A stretch of 64,000 nt of DNA from Pseudoxanthomonas sp. Lineage in GTDB: Bacteria; Pseudomonadota; Gammaproteobacteria; Xanthomonadales; Xanthomonadaceae. How positions within the stretch are numbered: position 1 is the stretch's first letter; every line of letters starts with the position of its first letter. Below, in pieces: positions 33,719-43,670 of the stretch. The stretch lies in contig NZ_CP114978.1 in assembly GCF_027498035.1 (NCBI RefSeq), forward strand, positions 2,604,001 through 2,668,000. The letters run 5' to 3'. A program made the position numbers and the translations under genes. The notes under the pieces were generated by a model, which saw nothing but the letters and a program-made list of their open reading frames with translations, did not search any database and had not been told where the DNA came from.

Positions 33719-34420
33719 TCAGAAGGACGCTTGCACGGCCGCTTCCACGCGCGACCCGGCCAGGCCGGGGAACAGCGCGCGGGCGGCATGGTCGGTGTCG
33801 TGCCAGGTCACGCGCAGTTCGAACGGGGCCTTGAACGCCCACACCGCGCCGAGCTGGGCGTGCGAGTAGCTGTCGCCATAGGCGTTGTCTAGCCAGTAGT
33901 GGCCGACCGCGCCTTCGATGCGCCAGGCCTCGCCCAGCGGCACGCGCGTCCCGAGCTGCGCGTAGGTGCCGGTCGCGTCGGTGGCGAGCACGTCGTTGGA
34001 CCAGCCGACCTGCAGCCAGCTGTGCTGCTTCCAGGTCAGCGTCGCGCCCAGCTCGGTCCAGTCGAGATCGACCGTGGTCGACGGATAGCGGTAATGGGTC
34101 AGGCTGGTATCGAGGGTCCAGTCCGTCGACAGCGCGCCGCTCCAGCCAACGACCAGATCCAGTTCGCTGCTGGCATGGGTCTCAGGCGAAAACTCGACGT
34201 TCGAGCCCCAGGCCGATGCGTAGATGCCGCTGTCGGCGGCCCACTTCACCCCGGCCTGCGTGGAGAAATCGCCCTGGGTCTGGGTGGTCCCGCGCCAGAC
34301 GTAATCGTTGGTCAGGGTGGCATTGCCCGAGAGCGTTGAAGCCTGCGCGGCCGGGCCGAACAGGGAAGCCGCCGCCAGGCCGATGGCCGGCAGCGCGCGT
34401 TTGAACTGACGCACACACAT
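33719..34420 (-). CDS. TorF-family putative porin, first gene of the kdp operon
   Basis: The protein is 233 aa from ATG 34420 (GGGGTGA about eight bases upstream). A signal peptide (ending AAQAS near residue 28) leads into LSGNATLTNDYVWRGTTQTQGDFSTQAGVKWAADSGIYASAWGSNV, the signature of the TorF/TIGR02001 outer-membrane family, with alternating strands to the C-terminal Phe. It lies 14 bases before kdpF on the same strand, so it is probably transcribed with kdpFABC. A role as an outer-membrane pore for potassium is an inference from position. Confidence 0.85.
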   Translation of the reverse strand: MCVRQFKRALPAIGLAAASLFGPAAQASTLSGNATLTNDYVWRGTTQTQGDFSTQAGVKWAADSGIYASAWGSNVEFSPETHASSELDLVVGWSGALSTDWTLDTSLTHYRYPSTTVDLDWTELGATLTWKQHSWLQVGWSNDVLATDATGTYAQLGTRVPLGEAWRIEGAVGHYWLDNAYGDSYSHAQLGAVWAFKAPFELRVTWHDTDHAARALFPGLAGSRVEAAVQASF

Positions 34421-34968
34421 GTTGTTGTCACCCCAGGCGGAACCGCTCCGCCGCAAGGTCGCCATGGTCCGGCCGCGCTGCGTAAAGTCTCCACGGCACA
34501 CACGACCGCCCGGCGTAAAGAATGCATAAATTCCACGCGCTCCGGCGTGTCCAAGGCTGTTATCGAATGCAGTCGATGCCGCGTATCGAAGACTTCATGC
34601 AGCACCGCTTGCACCGGCATGGTCGCCGTTACGCGTGCCACGCCTCCAGTGGACCTCACGCACCGCGGTGCACCCTGCAACGCCTATGTCCATCTTCATT
34701 TGCCGGAACCCGGCGCCGGGTTGCGCTGGTCGATGACGAAATCTGCTCGGGCGACCAGGCCATGGCCCGGGGTCAGCTGGTGCAGTCTTCGGCCGTACTG
34801 ACGAATGCCGCAAGCGACGATGCCTTGCCGGATGTTGACGCGGCTTTGAGCCATTCCGTCAGCGCGGGCCAAGGAGACTTTTTGACAACATCGACACCGA
34901 GTTTCATCAAGCCTCAACACGTAGCGGGCAATGCTTCGCTGCGTTCGCGCCCGACCGGAGAGACCCAC
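34421..34968. other. Divergent regulatory region between kdp and the lipoprotein genes
   Basis: This stretch of about 550 bases has no supported gene; long frames here are extensions of the downstream lipoprotein frame without a ribosome site. It should hold the KdpE-dependent promoter on the minus strand, but I cannot point to a KdpE site. A TTGACA (34881-34886) with a weak CATCAA 17 bases later could start the lipoprotein gene. Confidence 0.45.
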
Positions 34969-35292
34969 ATGCGCCTTGCCCTTGTTGCCGTAGCCGTTGC
35001 CCTGCCACTTGCCCTGTCCGCCTGTGCCTCGGCGCCGCTGGCGTTCGAACCGCTGGACGGCACCATTTCCGGCACCTGCCACACCGACATGGTCAAGGGC
35101 GCGGTCGGCCTGGCCGCCGCGCAGCCCACGCTGGAGCGCATCCGCGTGGACAGTGACAGCACGGCGCTGACCACCGGCGGCAACGGCGATGCCGCATCGA
35201 CCGAAGGCGGCTCGACCGTCAACGTGCAGATCGGCGACAACAACGCGATCACCGCCGTCAGCTGTAGCGGCACCCAGGTCGCCGCCAACTGA
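34969..35292 (+). CDS. Small lipoprotein, divergent I78-inhibitor-like
   Basis: The protein is 107 aa from ATG 34969 (GGAGA seven bases upstream). The lipobox ALSAC (lipid Cys near residue 19) is clear. The body has a Cys near the start of the fold (GTCHTDMVKGAVGLAA) and one near the end (AITAVSCSG), as in I78 protease inhibitors, with a Gly/Asn/Ser-rich insert between. The neighbour at 35577 is a better I78 match, so an old tandem duplication is likely. Confidence 0.7.
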   Translation: MRLALVAVAVALPLALSACASAPLAFEPLDGTISGTCHTDMVKGAVGLAAAQPTLERIRVDSDSTALTTGGNGDAASTEGGSTVNVQIGDNNAITAVSCSGTQVAAN

Positions 35293-35354
35293 GGTTGGCG
35301 TTTCCCGCACCGGCCACCATCACGGCCGCCTCAGGGAAATCACGACAGAACGCG

Positions 35355-35388
35355 GAAGGCCGGCGCCAGCGTCGGCCTTCTCGTTTTC
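35355..35388 (+). terminator. Intrinsic terminator after the first lipoprotein gene
   Basis: Stem GAAGGCCG / CGGCCTTC (35355-35362 with 35373-35380) is followed by TCGTTTTC. Confidence 0.65.
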
Positions 35389-35576
35389 AACACGGCCGCC
35401 TGGGCACGCGCCTGATTGCCAAGGCCCGCGCCGCCCCGGACGGTGGTGGAAGCAGGGCGCGGGGCACAGGCCACGCGCCGTCCAAGGTGCCGCGATGGCC
35501 ATCAAAACACCGCCAGGCGTCCGCGCAGGCACGTCGCCGATGGTTAACATGGCTCCTCACTGTCCGGAGCCTTCGC

Positions 35577-35939
35577 ATGTCACGCATCGTCCTGCCGCTG
35601 TCCCTGCTTGTCCTGTCCCTGGCCGCGTGCAGCGGTCCTGCGCCGGACGAACAGCAACAGGCCGTCGCCCAGTCCGAGCAACGCGCCGAAGCCGCGGCCA
35701 CCAGCACGCCTGATGCCGCTCCGCCGGCCGATGCCAACGCCTGCGATGCCACCCAGGCCCAGTGGATCGTCGGCAAGACGCCGACCGAGGCCGACACCAC
35801 CCAAGCCAAGGGCGATGCCGGCGCGTCCAGTGTGCGCCTGCTCAAGCCCGACCAGGCCGTAACCATGGAATTCAACGCCGCGCGCCTGAACATCGAAGTC
35901 GACGACCAGGGCGTGGCCGTTTCAGTGCGCTGCGGCTGA
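35577..35939 (+). CDS. I78-family peptidase inhibitor lipoprotein
   Basis: The protein is 120 aa from ATG 35577 (GGAG seven bases upstream). A lipoprotein signal (LLVLSLAAC, Cys near 18) and an Ala/Gln/Pro-rich linker precede the inhibitor fold: CDATQAQWIVGKTPTEAD, RLLKPDQAVTMEFNAARLNIEVDDQG and the final SVRCG. The two Cys and the LNxxVD..G..V..C pattern are typical of the I78 family, small inhibitors of serine peptidases that guard the periplasm. A terminator separates it from the related gene before it. Confidence 0.85.
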   Translation: MSRIVLPLSLLVLSLAACSGPAPDEQQQAVAQSEQRAEAAATSTPDAAPPADANACDATQAQWIVGKTPTEADTTQAKGDAGASSVRLLKPDQAVTMEFNAARLNIEVDDQGVAVSVRCG

Positions 35940-36014
35940 GGCAGGAAGTGCCCGGTTCTGGCGGCATTGCGGCGATGCGCGCACCGCTTTTTCGTTGCCC
36001 CTGAAACCGTCTGC

Positions 36015-36029
36015 GCACCATGTTGGCGC
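36015..36029. promoter_or_regulatory. Candidate NtrC-type site upstream of gltB
   Basis: GCACCATGTTGGCGC fits the NtrC pattern GCACCA-N3-TGGTGC at 11 of 12 positions. A second, wider inverted repeat GCACCA-ACTTG-TGGTGT lies at 36045-36061, about 90 bases before the gltB start. Confidence 0.4.
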
Positions 36030-36152
36030 GACCGTTGCGGCGGCGCACCAACTTGTGGTGTTATCGCAAGTCCGGTGACACCTCTACTCGTCTGCGCCGC
36101 CCAATGAAGGGCACGGGTGCCGCCTCACCCTCCCTGTTTTGAGGTAGCACCA

Positions 36153-39100
36153 ATGGCCCCCCGCAACCGCCACGGGCTGTACGACCCCAACGATGAACGC
36201 GATGCCTGTGGTTTCGGCATGGTCGCGCAGTTGGACGATCAGCCATCGCGCCAGCTCGTCGATACCGCCATCGCTGCGCTGTCGCGCATGACCCACCGCG
36301 GTGGCGTCGCCGCCGACGGCCTGACCGGCGACGGCTGCGGCCTGCTGATCCGCAAACCGGATGCCTTCCTGCGGGCGCTGGCGCGCGAGGCGAATATTTC
36401 GCTCGGCGCGACGTTTGCCTCGGGCCTGGTGTTCCTGCCCAACGATGCCGACCTGGCCGCGCAATGCCGCACCCAACTGGAAGCCGAACTGGCCACCGTC
36501 GGCGCGCGCGTGCGCGGCTGGCGCGTGCCGCCGACCGACGAATCGGTGTGCGGCGAACTGGCCAAGAGCACCCTGCCGCGCATCGAACAGATCTTCGTCG
36601 AAGCCGGCGAAGGCCAGGACGTGGAGGCCTTCACCCTGGGCCTGTTCCTGGCACGTCGCCGCAGCGAACAGGCCGTGCGCGAAGCCACCAATGACTATTA
36701 CGTGGTCACCCTGTCGCCGCATTCGATCGGCTACAAGGGCATGGTGCTGCCGGACAAGCTGTCCACCTTCTTCCAGGACCTGCAGCGCAGCGACCTGACC
36801 TCCAGCGCGATCGTGTTCCACCAGCGTTTCTCGACCAACACGTTGCCGCGCTGGCCGCTGGCGCACCCGTTCCGCATGCTCGCCCACAACGGCGAGATCA
36901 ACACCATCGAAGGCAACCGCTCCTGGGCGCAGGCGCGCAGCAAGGTGTGGAAGACGCCGAAGTTCGACATCGGCCAGTTCAACCCGGTCATCTCCATGCA
37001 CGGCTCCGATTCGCAGAGCCTGGACAACATGCTGGAGCTGCTGATCGCCGGTGGCATGGACCTGCTGCAGGCGCTGCGCATCCTGGTGCCGCCGGCAACC
37101 CAGTCGCTGGAGTTCAAGGATTCGGACCTGGCCGCGTTCTACGAGTTCTACGGCCTGAACACCGAGCCGTGGGACGGCCCGGCCGGCATCGTCGCCTGCG
37201 ACGGCCGCTATGCCGCGTGCATGCTCGACCGCAACGGCCTGCGCCCGGCGCGCTGGATGCTGAGTTCCGACCGTCACTTCCTGGTCGCCTCCGAAGCCGG
37301 CGTGTGGGAACTGCCGGCCGAACGCATCACCCGCAAGGGCAAGCTGGGCCCGGGCGAGATGATGGCCATCGACCTCAAGCGCGGCGACCTGCTGGATTCG
37401 GACGCCATCGACCGCGTCAATCGCGCGCGCGCGCCGTACAAGCAGTGGCTGCAGCAGGGCGTGACCTACCTGCAGACCGAGCTGATCGATCCGTCGCTGG
37501 TCGAGGAACCCTTCGACGAGAAGACCCTGCGCAGCTACCACAAGCTGTTCCAGCTCAGCACCGAGGAAGTGGAGCAGGTGCTGCGCCCGCTGGCCGAGAT
37601 GGAGCAGGAAGCCACCGGCTCGATGGGCGACGACACGCCGATGGCGGTGCTGAGCCAGCACACCCGGCCGCTGTACGACTATTTCCGCCAGGCGTTCGCG
37701 CAGGTCACCAACCCGCCGATCGATCCGCTGCGCGAAGACTGCGTCATGTCGCTGTCCACCCAGTTGGGCCGGGAGACCAACATCTTCCACGCCGGCCCGG
37801 AGACGGTGAACCACGTCATCCTGAATTCGCCGGTGCTGAGCCAGCGCAAGCTGCGCCAGCTGTTGAAGATGGAGCAGTACGCGGCCAAGAACCGGCTGAT
37901 CGACCTGTCCTACAGCGTCGAGGAAGGGCTGAAGGCCGGCATCGAACGGATCTGCGCCGCCGCCGAAGCCGCCGCGCGCGACGGCATGGTCATGCTGCTG
38001 CTGTCCGACCGCTACCCGACCACCGACCGGCCGATGGTCCATGCACTGCTGGCCACCGGCGCGGTGCATCACCACCTCTCACGCGCCGGCCTGCGCTGCG
38101 ACGTCAACCTGATCATCGAAACCGGCACCGCGCGCGATGCACACCACATGGCCTGCCTGCTGGGCTATGGCGCCACCGCGGTGTATCCGTACCTGGCCTA
38201 CCAGACCCTGTTCGACCTGGGTCGTCGCGGCATCCTGCAGCTGAAGAAGGGCGGCGAGCAGGCCCAGATCGGCCGCAAGTACCGCAAGGGCATCTACAAG
38301 GGCCTGTCCAAGATCATCTCCAAGATGGGCATCGCCACCATCGCCAGCTACCGCGCCGCGCAGCTGTTCGAGATCATCGGCCTGGACGATGACGTGGTGG
38401 AGTTGTGCTTCACCGGCACCGCCTCGCGCGTTGGCGGCGCCGGCCTGGCCCGCCTGGATACCGAAGCGCGCCAGCTCAGCGCACGCGCCTGGAACGACCT
38501 GCTCAAGCCCGAAGTCGGCGGCCTGATCAAGTACGTGCATGGCGGCGAATACCACATGTACAACCCGGACGTGGTGCTGACCCTGCAGCGCGCGGCGCGC
38601 AGTGGCCAGCAGGGCGACTGGCAGAAGTACGCCGATGCGGTGAACCACCGTCCGCCGTCGGCCCTGCGCGACATGCTGGTGCTGAAGAAGTCCGACACGC
38701 CCACGCCGCTGGACCAGGTCGCCGATGCGTCGGAGATCCTGCGTCGCTTCGACACCGCCGCCATCAGCCTGGGGGCGCTCTCGCCCGAGGCGCACGAAGC
38801 GCTGGCCATCGCGATGAACCGCCTGGGCGGGCGCAGCAACTCCGGCGAAGGTGGCGAGGATCCGGTCCGCTACGGCACCGAGAAGCGCTCCAAGATCAAG
38901 CAGGTCGCCTCCGGCCGCTTCGGCGTGACCCCCGAATACCTGGTCAACGCCGAAGTGCTGCAGATCAAGGTCGCCCAGGGCGCCAAGCCCGGCGAAGGCG
39001 GCCAGCTGCCCGGCCACAAGGTCAACGAACTGATCGCCAAGCTGCGCTACGCCAAGCCCGGCATCGGCCTGATCTCGCCGCCGCCGCACCACGACATCTA

Positions 39101-40610
39101 TTCCATCGAAGACCTGGCCCAGCTGATCTACGACCTCAAGCAGGTCAACCCGACCGCGCTGGTGTCGGTGAAGCTGGTCAGCCATGCCGGCGTCGGCACG
39201 ATTGCCGCGGGCGTGGTCAAGGCCGGCGCGGACCTGATCACCGTGTCCGGCCACGATGGCGGCACCGGTGCCAGCCCGCTCAGCTCGATCCGCTATGCCG
39301 GCGGCCCGTGGGAACTGGGCGTGGCCGAATCGCACCACGCGCTGGTGGTCAACCAGCTGCGCGACCGCGTGGTGCTGCAGACCGACGGCGGCCTGAAGAC
39401 CGGCCTGGACGTGGTCAAGGCCGCGCTGCTGGGCGCCGACAGCTTCGGCTTCGGCACCGGTCCGATGATCGTGCTGGGCTGCAAGTACCTGCGCATCTGC
39501 CACCTCAACAACTGCGCCACCGGCGTGGCCACCCAGGACGAGCGCCTGCGCGCGGAGTACTTCACCGGGTTGCCCGAGCGCGTGGAAAATTACTTCCGCC
39601 TGCTCACCGAGGAAGTGCGCCAGTGGCTGTCCTACCTGGGCGCCAGGTCGCTGGATGAAATCATCGGCCGCACCGACCTGCTGGAACAGCTCAACGTCTC
39701 TCCGCGCGAAGGCGTCAACGTCGATCTGTCGCGCCTGCTGGCCGGCGCTCAGTTCGACAGCAGCAGCTGCGGCGCGCAGCGCCTGTATGAATCGCCCGAC
39801 AGCCTGGCGACCCAGCTCGATGGCCTGCTGGCCGAACCGATCCGGACCAAGGCCGGTGGCGAACACCGCTTCCTGATCCACAACACCGACCGCTCGATCG
39901 GCACGCGCCTGTCCGGCGCCATCGCCAGGGTCCACGGCAACCAGGGCATGGCCGATACGCCGCTGCACCTGCGCTTCCGCGGCAGCGCCGGGCAGAGTTT
40001 CGGCGCGTTCAACGCCGGCGGCCTGCACATGGAGCTGGAAGGCGAAGCCAACGACTACGTCGGCAAGGGCATGGCCGGCGGCCGGCTGGTGGTGCGTCCG
40101 CCGCGCGGCGCGCGCTTCGAGGCCCGCAACACCGCGATCATCGGCAACACCTGCCTGTACGGCGCCACCGGCGGCGAGCTGTTTGCCGCGGGCCGTGCCG
40201 GCGAGCGGTTCGGCGTGCGCAACTCCGGCGCGCTGGCGGTGATCGAAGGCGCCGGCGACCACTGCTGCGAATACATGACCGACGGCGTGGTGATGGTGCT
40301 GGGCCGTACCGGGCTGAACTTCGGCGCCGGCTTCACCGGTGGCCTGGCCTATGTGCTGGACATGGATCGCGACTTCGTCGACCGCTACAACCACGAGCTG
40401 ATCGACATCCACCGGATCAGCCCGGAAGGCTTCGAGAACTACCGCCAGCACATCCACACGCTGATCCAGCGCCACCGGGAACTCACCGGCAGCATCTGGG
40501 CCCAGCAGATCCTGGATGAGTTCCGCGACTACATCGGCAAGTTCTGGCTGGTGAAGCCGAAGGCGGCCAGCATCGAATCGCTGACCGACGCCCTGCGCAG
40601 GGCCGCGTGA
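36153..40610 (+). CDS. gltB: Glutamate synthase (NADPH) large subunit
   Basis: The protein is 1485 aa from ATG 36153 with GAGG upstream. The N-terminal class II amidotransferase domain has its nucleophile in ERDACGFGM (Cys 19 before propeptide removal). The FMN/synthase domain has GHDGGTGASPLSSIRYAGGPWELGVAE, and the 3Fe-4S ligands are Cys at about 1110, 1116 and 1121 (CKYLRICHLNNC). The C-terminal beta-helix (GXXG repeats) completes the enzyme. It makes two glutamates from glutamine and 2-oxoglutarate with GltD. Confidence 0.97.
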   Translation: MAPRNRHGLYDPNDERDACGFGMVAQLDDQPSRQLVDTAIAALSRMTHRGGVAADGLTGDGCGLLIRKPDAFLRALAREANISLGATFASGLVFLPNDADLAAQCRTQLEAELATVGARVRGWRVPPTDESVCGELAKSTLPRIEQIFVEAGEGQDVEAFTLGLFLARRRSEQAVREATNDYYVVTLSPHSIGYKGMVLPDKLSTFFQDLQRSDLTSSAIVFHQRFSTNTLPRWPLAHPFRMLAHNGEINTIEGNRSWAQARSKVWKTPKFDIGQFNPVISMHGSDSQSLDNMLELLIAGGMDLLQALRILVPPATQSLEFKDSDLAAFYEFYGLNTEPWDGPAGIVACDGRYAACMLDRNGLRPARWMLSSDRHFLVASEAGVWELPAERITRKGKLGPGEMMAIDLKRGDLLDSDAIDRVNRARAPYKQWLQQGVTYLQTELIDPSLVEEPFDEKTLRSYHKLFQLSTEEVEQVLRPLAEMEQEATGSMGDDTPMAVLSQHTRPLYDYFRQAFAQVTNPPIDPLREDCVMSLSTQLGRETNIFHAGPETVNHVILNSPVLSQRKLRQLLKMEQYAAKNRLIDLSYSVEEGLKAGIERICAAAEAAARDGMVMLLLSDRYPTTDRPMVHALLATGAVHHHLSRAGLRCDVNLIIETGTARDAHHMACLLGYGATAVYPYLAYQTLFDLGRRGILQLKKGGEQAQIGRKYRKGIYKGLSKIISKMGIATIASYRAAQLFEIIGLDDDVVELCFTGTASRVGGAGLARLDTEARQLSARAWNDLLKPEVGGLIKYVHGGEYHMYNPDVVLTLQRAARSGQQGDWQKYADAVNHRPPSALRDMLVLKKSDTPTPLDQVADASEILRRFDTAAISLGALSPEAHEALAIAMNRLGGRSNSGEGGEDPVRYGTEKRSKIKQVASGRFGVTPEYLVNAEVLQIKVAQGAKPGEGGQLPGHKVNELIAKLRYAKPGIGLISPPPHHDIYSIEDLAQLIYDLKQVNPTALVSVKLVSHAGVGTIAAGVVKAGADLITVSGHDGGTGASPLSSIRYAGGPWELGVAESHHALVVNQLRDRVVLQTDGGLKTGLDVVKAALLGADSFGFGTGPMIVLGCKYLRICHLNNCATGVATQDERLRAEYFTGLPERVENYFRLLTEEVRQWLSYLGARSLDEIIGRTDLLEQLNVSPREGVNVDLSRLLAGAQFDSSSCGAQRLYESPDSLATQLDGLLAEPIRTKAGGEHRFLIHNTDRSIGTRLSGAIARVHGNQGMADTPLHLRFRGSAGQSFGAFNAGGLHMELEGEANDYVGKGMAGGRLVVRPPRGARFEARNTAIIGNTCLYGATGGELFAAGRAGERFGVRNSGALAVIEGAGDHCCEYMTDGVVMVLGRTGLNFGAGFTGGLAYVLDMDRDFVDRYNHELIDIHRISPEGFENYRQHIHTLIQRHRELTGSIWAQQILDEFRDYIGKFWLVKPKAASIESLTDALRRAA

Positions 40611-40764
40611 TGATCCACCGCCCTGCCGCACCGCGCCTGCCTGGCAAGGACACGCGAAAACCGGCGCGCGCGTAACCCGCGCGCCGACCGCTTCGACCTT
40701 CCTTCCACGCACGCCGCATTGCCCGGCCGAACACGCCGGGCGCACGACTGAGCCGAGACACGCC

Positions 40765-42216
40765 ATGAGCCGCAAGCAAGCCTTCCAGTTCCTCGAATTG
40801 CCCCGCCAGATGCCCCAGCGCATCCCGGTGGAGCTGCGCACGTCCGGCGACTGGGGCGAGCTGTACGGCAAGTTCGACAAGGCCGACGCCCAGTACCAGG
40901 CTGGTCGCTGCCTGGACTGCGGCAACCCGTACTGCAGCTGGAAGTGCCCGGTCCACAACGCCATCCCGCAGTGGCTGCAGCTGGTCCAGGAAAACCGCAT
41001 CCACGAAGCGGCCACCCTGTGCCATTCCACCAACCCGCTGCCGGAAGTCTGCGGCCGGGTGTGTCCGCAGGATCGGTTGTGCGAAGGCAGCTGCACGCTG
41101 GAGGAATTCGGCGCGGTGACCATCGGCGCGGTCGAGAAGTACATCGTCGACACCGCCCTGGCCACCGGCTGGCGCCCGGACATGTCCAGCGTCACGCCCA
41201 CCGGCAAGCGCGTGGCTGTGATCGGCGCGGGCCCGGCCGGCCTGGCCTGCGCCGACAAGCTGGCCCATGCCGGCATCCACGCCGTGGTGTTCGACCGTTA
41301 CGAACAGATCGGCGGGCTGCTGCAGTTCGGCATCCCCAGCTTCAAGCTGGACAAGTCGGTCATCGCCACCCGCCGCCACGTGCTGGAAGGCATGGGCGTG
41401 GAGTTCCGTCTGGGCGTTGAAGTCGGCCGCGATGTATCGGTCGCCCAGCTGCTGGAAGAGTTCGACGCGGTGTTCCTGGGCACCGGCGCCTACCGTTACA
41501 CCGATGGCGGCCTGCCCGGCCAGGACCTGGAAGGCGTGCTGCCGGCGCTGCCGTTCCTGGTGCAGAACGCGCGCATCGTCACCGGCGGCGACACCTGGGG
41601 CCGGCCGATTGCCGGCTGGGAAGACAAGATCACCCTGCCCGACCTGACCGGCAAGCGCGTGGTCGTGCTGGGCGGCGGCGACACCGGCATGGACTGCGTG
41701 CGCAGCGCGATCCGCCTGGGAGCGGCCAAGGTCACCTGTGCCTACCGCCGCGACGAGGCCAACATGCCCGGCAGCGCGCGCGAAGTGGCCAACGCGCGCG
41801 AAGAAGGCGTGCGCTTCCTGTTCAATCGCCAGCCGCTATCGGTGGAAGCCGGTGCCGATGGCAAGGTCAGCGCGGTGCAGGTGGTCGAAACCCGCCTGGG
41901 TGAACCCGACGCTCGCGGCCGCCAGAACGCCGAGCCGATTGCAGGCAGCGAATCGCTGCTGGACGCCGACGTGGTGATCATCGCCTTCGGCTTCTCGCCG
42001 ACCCTGCCCGAATGGCTGTCGGCGGTGGGCGTGGAAGGCCAGTCCAACGGCCGCATCATCGCCGGTGGCGAAGCCGATGGCCGCCTGCCCTACCAGACCA
42101 CCAACCCGAAGCTGTTCGCCGGTGGCGACGCAGTGCGCGGCGCCGACCTGGTCGTGACCGCCGTGGCCGAAGGCCGCGACGCCGCCGCCAGCATCGTGAC
42201 CTCGCTGCTGGGCTGA
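40765..42216 (+). CDS. gltD: Glutamate synthase small subunit
   Basis: The protein is 483 aa. The N-terminal 4Fe-4S segment (CLDCGNPYCSWKCPVHN, about residues 49-65, and VCGRVCPQDRLCEGSC) is followed by the FAD site (VAVIGAGPAGLACADKLA) and the NADPH site (VVVLGGGDTGMDCVRSAIR). It passes electrons from NADPH to GltB. The gap after gltB is 154 bases and contains a GC-rich inverted repeat (about 40660-40690). Confidence 0.96.
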   Translation: MSRKQAFQFLELPRQMPQRIPVELRTSGDWGELYGKFDKADAQYQAGRCLDCGNPYCSWKCPVHNAIPQWLQLVQENRIHEAATLCHSTNPLPEVCGRVCPQDRLCEGSCTLEEFGAVTIGAVEKYIVDTALATGWRPDMSSVTPTGKRVAVIGAGPAGLACADKLAHAGIHAVVFDRYEQIGGLLQFGIPSFKLDKSVIATRRHVLEGMGVEFRLGVEVGRDVSVAQLLEEFDAVFLGTGAYRYTDGGLPGQDLEGVLPALPFLVQNARIVTGGDTWGRPIAGWEDKITLPDLTGKRVVVLGGGDTGMDCVRSAIRLGAAKVTCAYRRDEANMPGSAREVANAREEGVRFLFNRQPLSVEAGADGKVSAVQVVETRLGEPDARGRQNAEPIAGSESLLDADVVIIAFGFSPTLPEWLSAVGVEGQSNGRIIAGGEADGRLPYQTTNPKLFAGGDAVRGADLVVTAVAEGRDAAASIVTSLLG

Positions 42217-42293
42217 TCCAACGCAGGCGCGAACCGCGCCTGCTTCCACCGGCACCGGTCCAACCGGCGGCCGCCTTGAAGAAAGTTGCGCCG

Positions 42294-43481
42294 ATGTCCG
42301 TTTCGTCCCCCACCCGCGTCCTGCGCGATTCCTCCCTGTCGGCGCTCGCGGCCGGCTTTGTCACGGTGCTGGTGGGCTTCGCCAGTTCGGCGGTGATCGT
42401 GTTCCAGGCGGCCCAATCGGTCGGCGCCAGCCAGGCGCAGATCAGCTCGTGGATCCTGGCGTTAGGGCTAGGCATGGGCGTGACCTGCATCGGGCTGTCA
42501 CTGCGCTATCGGGTGCCGGTGGTGACGGCGTGGTCCACGCCCGCGGCGGCGATGCTGGCGGCGACCACCACCGGCCTGCCGCTGTCCGATGCGATCGGCG
42601 CATTCGTGGTGTGCGCCGTGCTGGTGGCGATCGCGGGATTCTCCGGCGTGTTCGAGAAGATGCTCGGCCGCATTCCGCTGCCGCTGGCCGCAGGCATGCT
42701 GGCCGGCGTATTGCTGCGCTTCGGCCTGGATACCTTCGTCGCGCTGAAGACCCAGCCGGCGCTGGTGCTGGCGATGCTGGCCGTTTACCTGCTCACACGA
42801 CGCTTGTGGCCGCGCTATGCGGTGATCGCCACGCTGCTGGTGGGCATCCTGGTGGCGGCCAGCAGCGGGTTGCTGCACCTGGGTGGCGTCACCCTGGCGC
42901 CGGCGCGACCGGCCTGGGTCACGCCCAGTTTTTCCTTCGCCGCGCTGCTGGGCCTGGCACTGCCGATGTTCGTGGTGACCATGGCCTCGCAGAACGTGCC
43001 CGGCGTGGCGGTGATCCGTGCATCGGGCTACCAGGTACCGGTGTCGCCGGTGATCGGCTGGACTGGCGCGCTGAACGTGCTGCTGGCGCCGTTCGGTGCG
43101 TTCTCGCTGAACCTGGCCGCGATCACCGCCGCGATCTGCATGGGCCCCGAAGCCCATCCCGATCCGGCGCGTCGCTACATGGCCGCGGTCTGGGCGGGCG
43201 TGATCTACCTGGTCGTCGGGCTGTTCGGCGCGACCGTGGTGACCCTGCTGGCGGCTTTCCCGAAAGAACTGGTGATGGCCATCGCCGGCATCGCCCTGCT
43301 GGGCACGCTCGGCGGCAGCCTGAGCGGTGCGTTGAAGGACGAAGGTAGCCGCGAGGCCGCGCTGGTGACCTTCCTGATCACCGCCTCGGGACTGACCCTG
43401 GCCGGCATCGGCGCCGCGTTCTGGGGCCTGCTGGGCGGCGCCCTGACCCTGCTGGTGCTGCGCCCGCGCGCCGCGCACTGA
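42294..43481 (+). CDS. benE: BenE-family benzoate/H+ symporter
   Basis: The protein is 395 aa from ATG 42294, with about 12 hydrophobic helices. The start SSLSALAAGFVTVLVGFASSAVIVFQAA and MASQNVPGVAVIRASGY are signatures of BenE transporters. No benzoate-degradation genes are nearby, so the real substrate is open. It follows gltD by about 80 bases; co-transcription is possible but a functional link is not evident. Confidence 0.9.
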   Translation: MSVSSPTRVLRDSSLSALAAGFVTVLVGFASSAVIVFQAAQSVGASQAQISSWILALGLGMGVTCIGLSLRYRVPVVTAWSTPAAAMLAATTTGLPLSDAIGAFVVCAVLVAIAGFSGVFEKMLGRIPLPLAAGMLAGVLLRFGLDTFVALKTQPALVLAMLAVYLLTRRLWPRYAVIATLLVGILVAASSGLLHLGGVTLAPARPAWVTPSFSFAALLGLALPMFVVTMASQNVPGVAVIRASGYQVPVSPVIGWTGALNVLLAPFGAFSLNLAAITAAICMGPEAHPDPARRYMAAVWAGVIYLVVGLFGATVVTLLAAFPKELVMAIAGIALLGTLGGSLSGALKDEGSREAALVTFLITASGLTLAGIGAAFWGLLGGALTLLVLRPRAAH

Positions 43482-43670
43482 GTGGAACGGCCTGACTGCA
43501 CGGTCAGGCAGGCGACGGTATCGGTTTCATCCTGCGGTTGCATTGGATGACCTAGGCTGGTCGCGGCGATGCATCCGCCTTCCCCCACCGCAGCCTGCGT
43601 TGCTGCCATGGCCACCCCGCGATCCTTCGCTGACGACGGCGCCGTGGTGGCCGCATGCCAGGAGTTGCCC

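Noticed and set aside
36084..41276. Very long open frames on the minus strand (36084-38075 and 38079-41276)
   Set aside because: They lie antisense to gltB-gltD, have no ribosome sites or domains, and arise from strong third-position GC bias.
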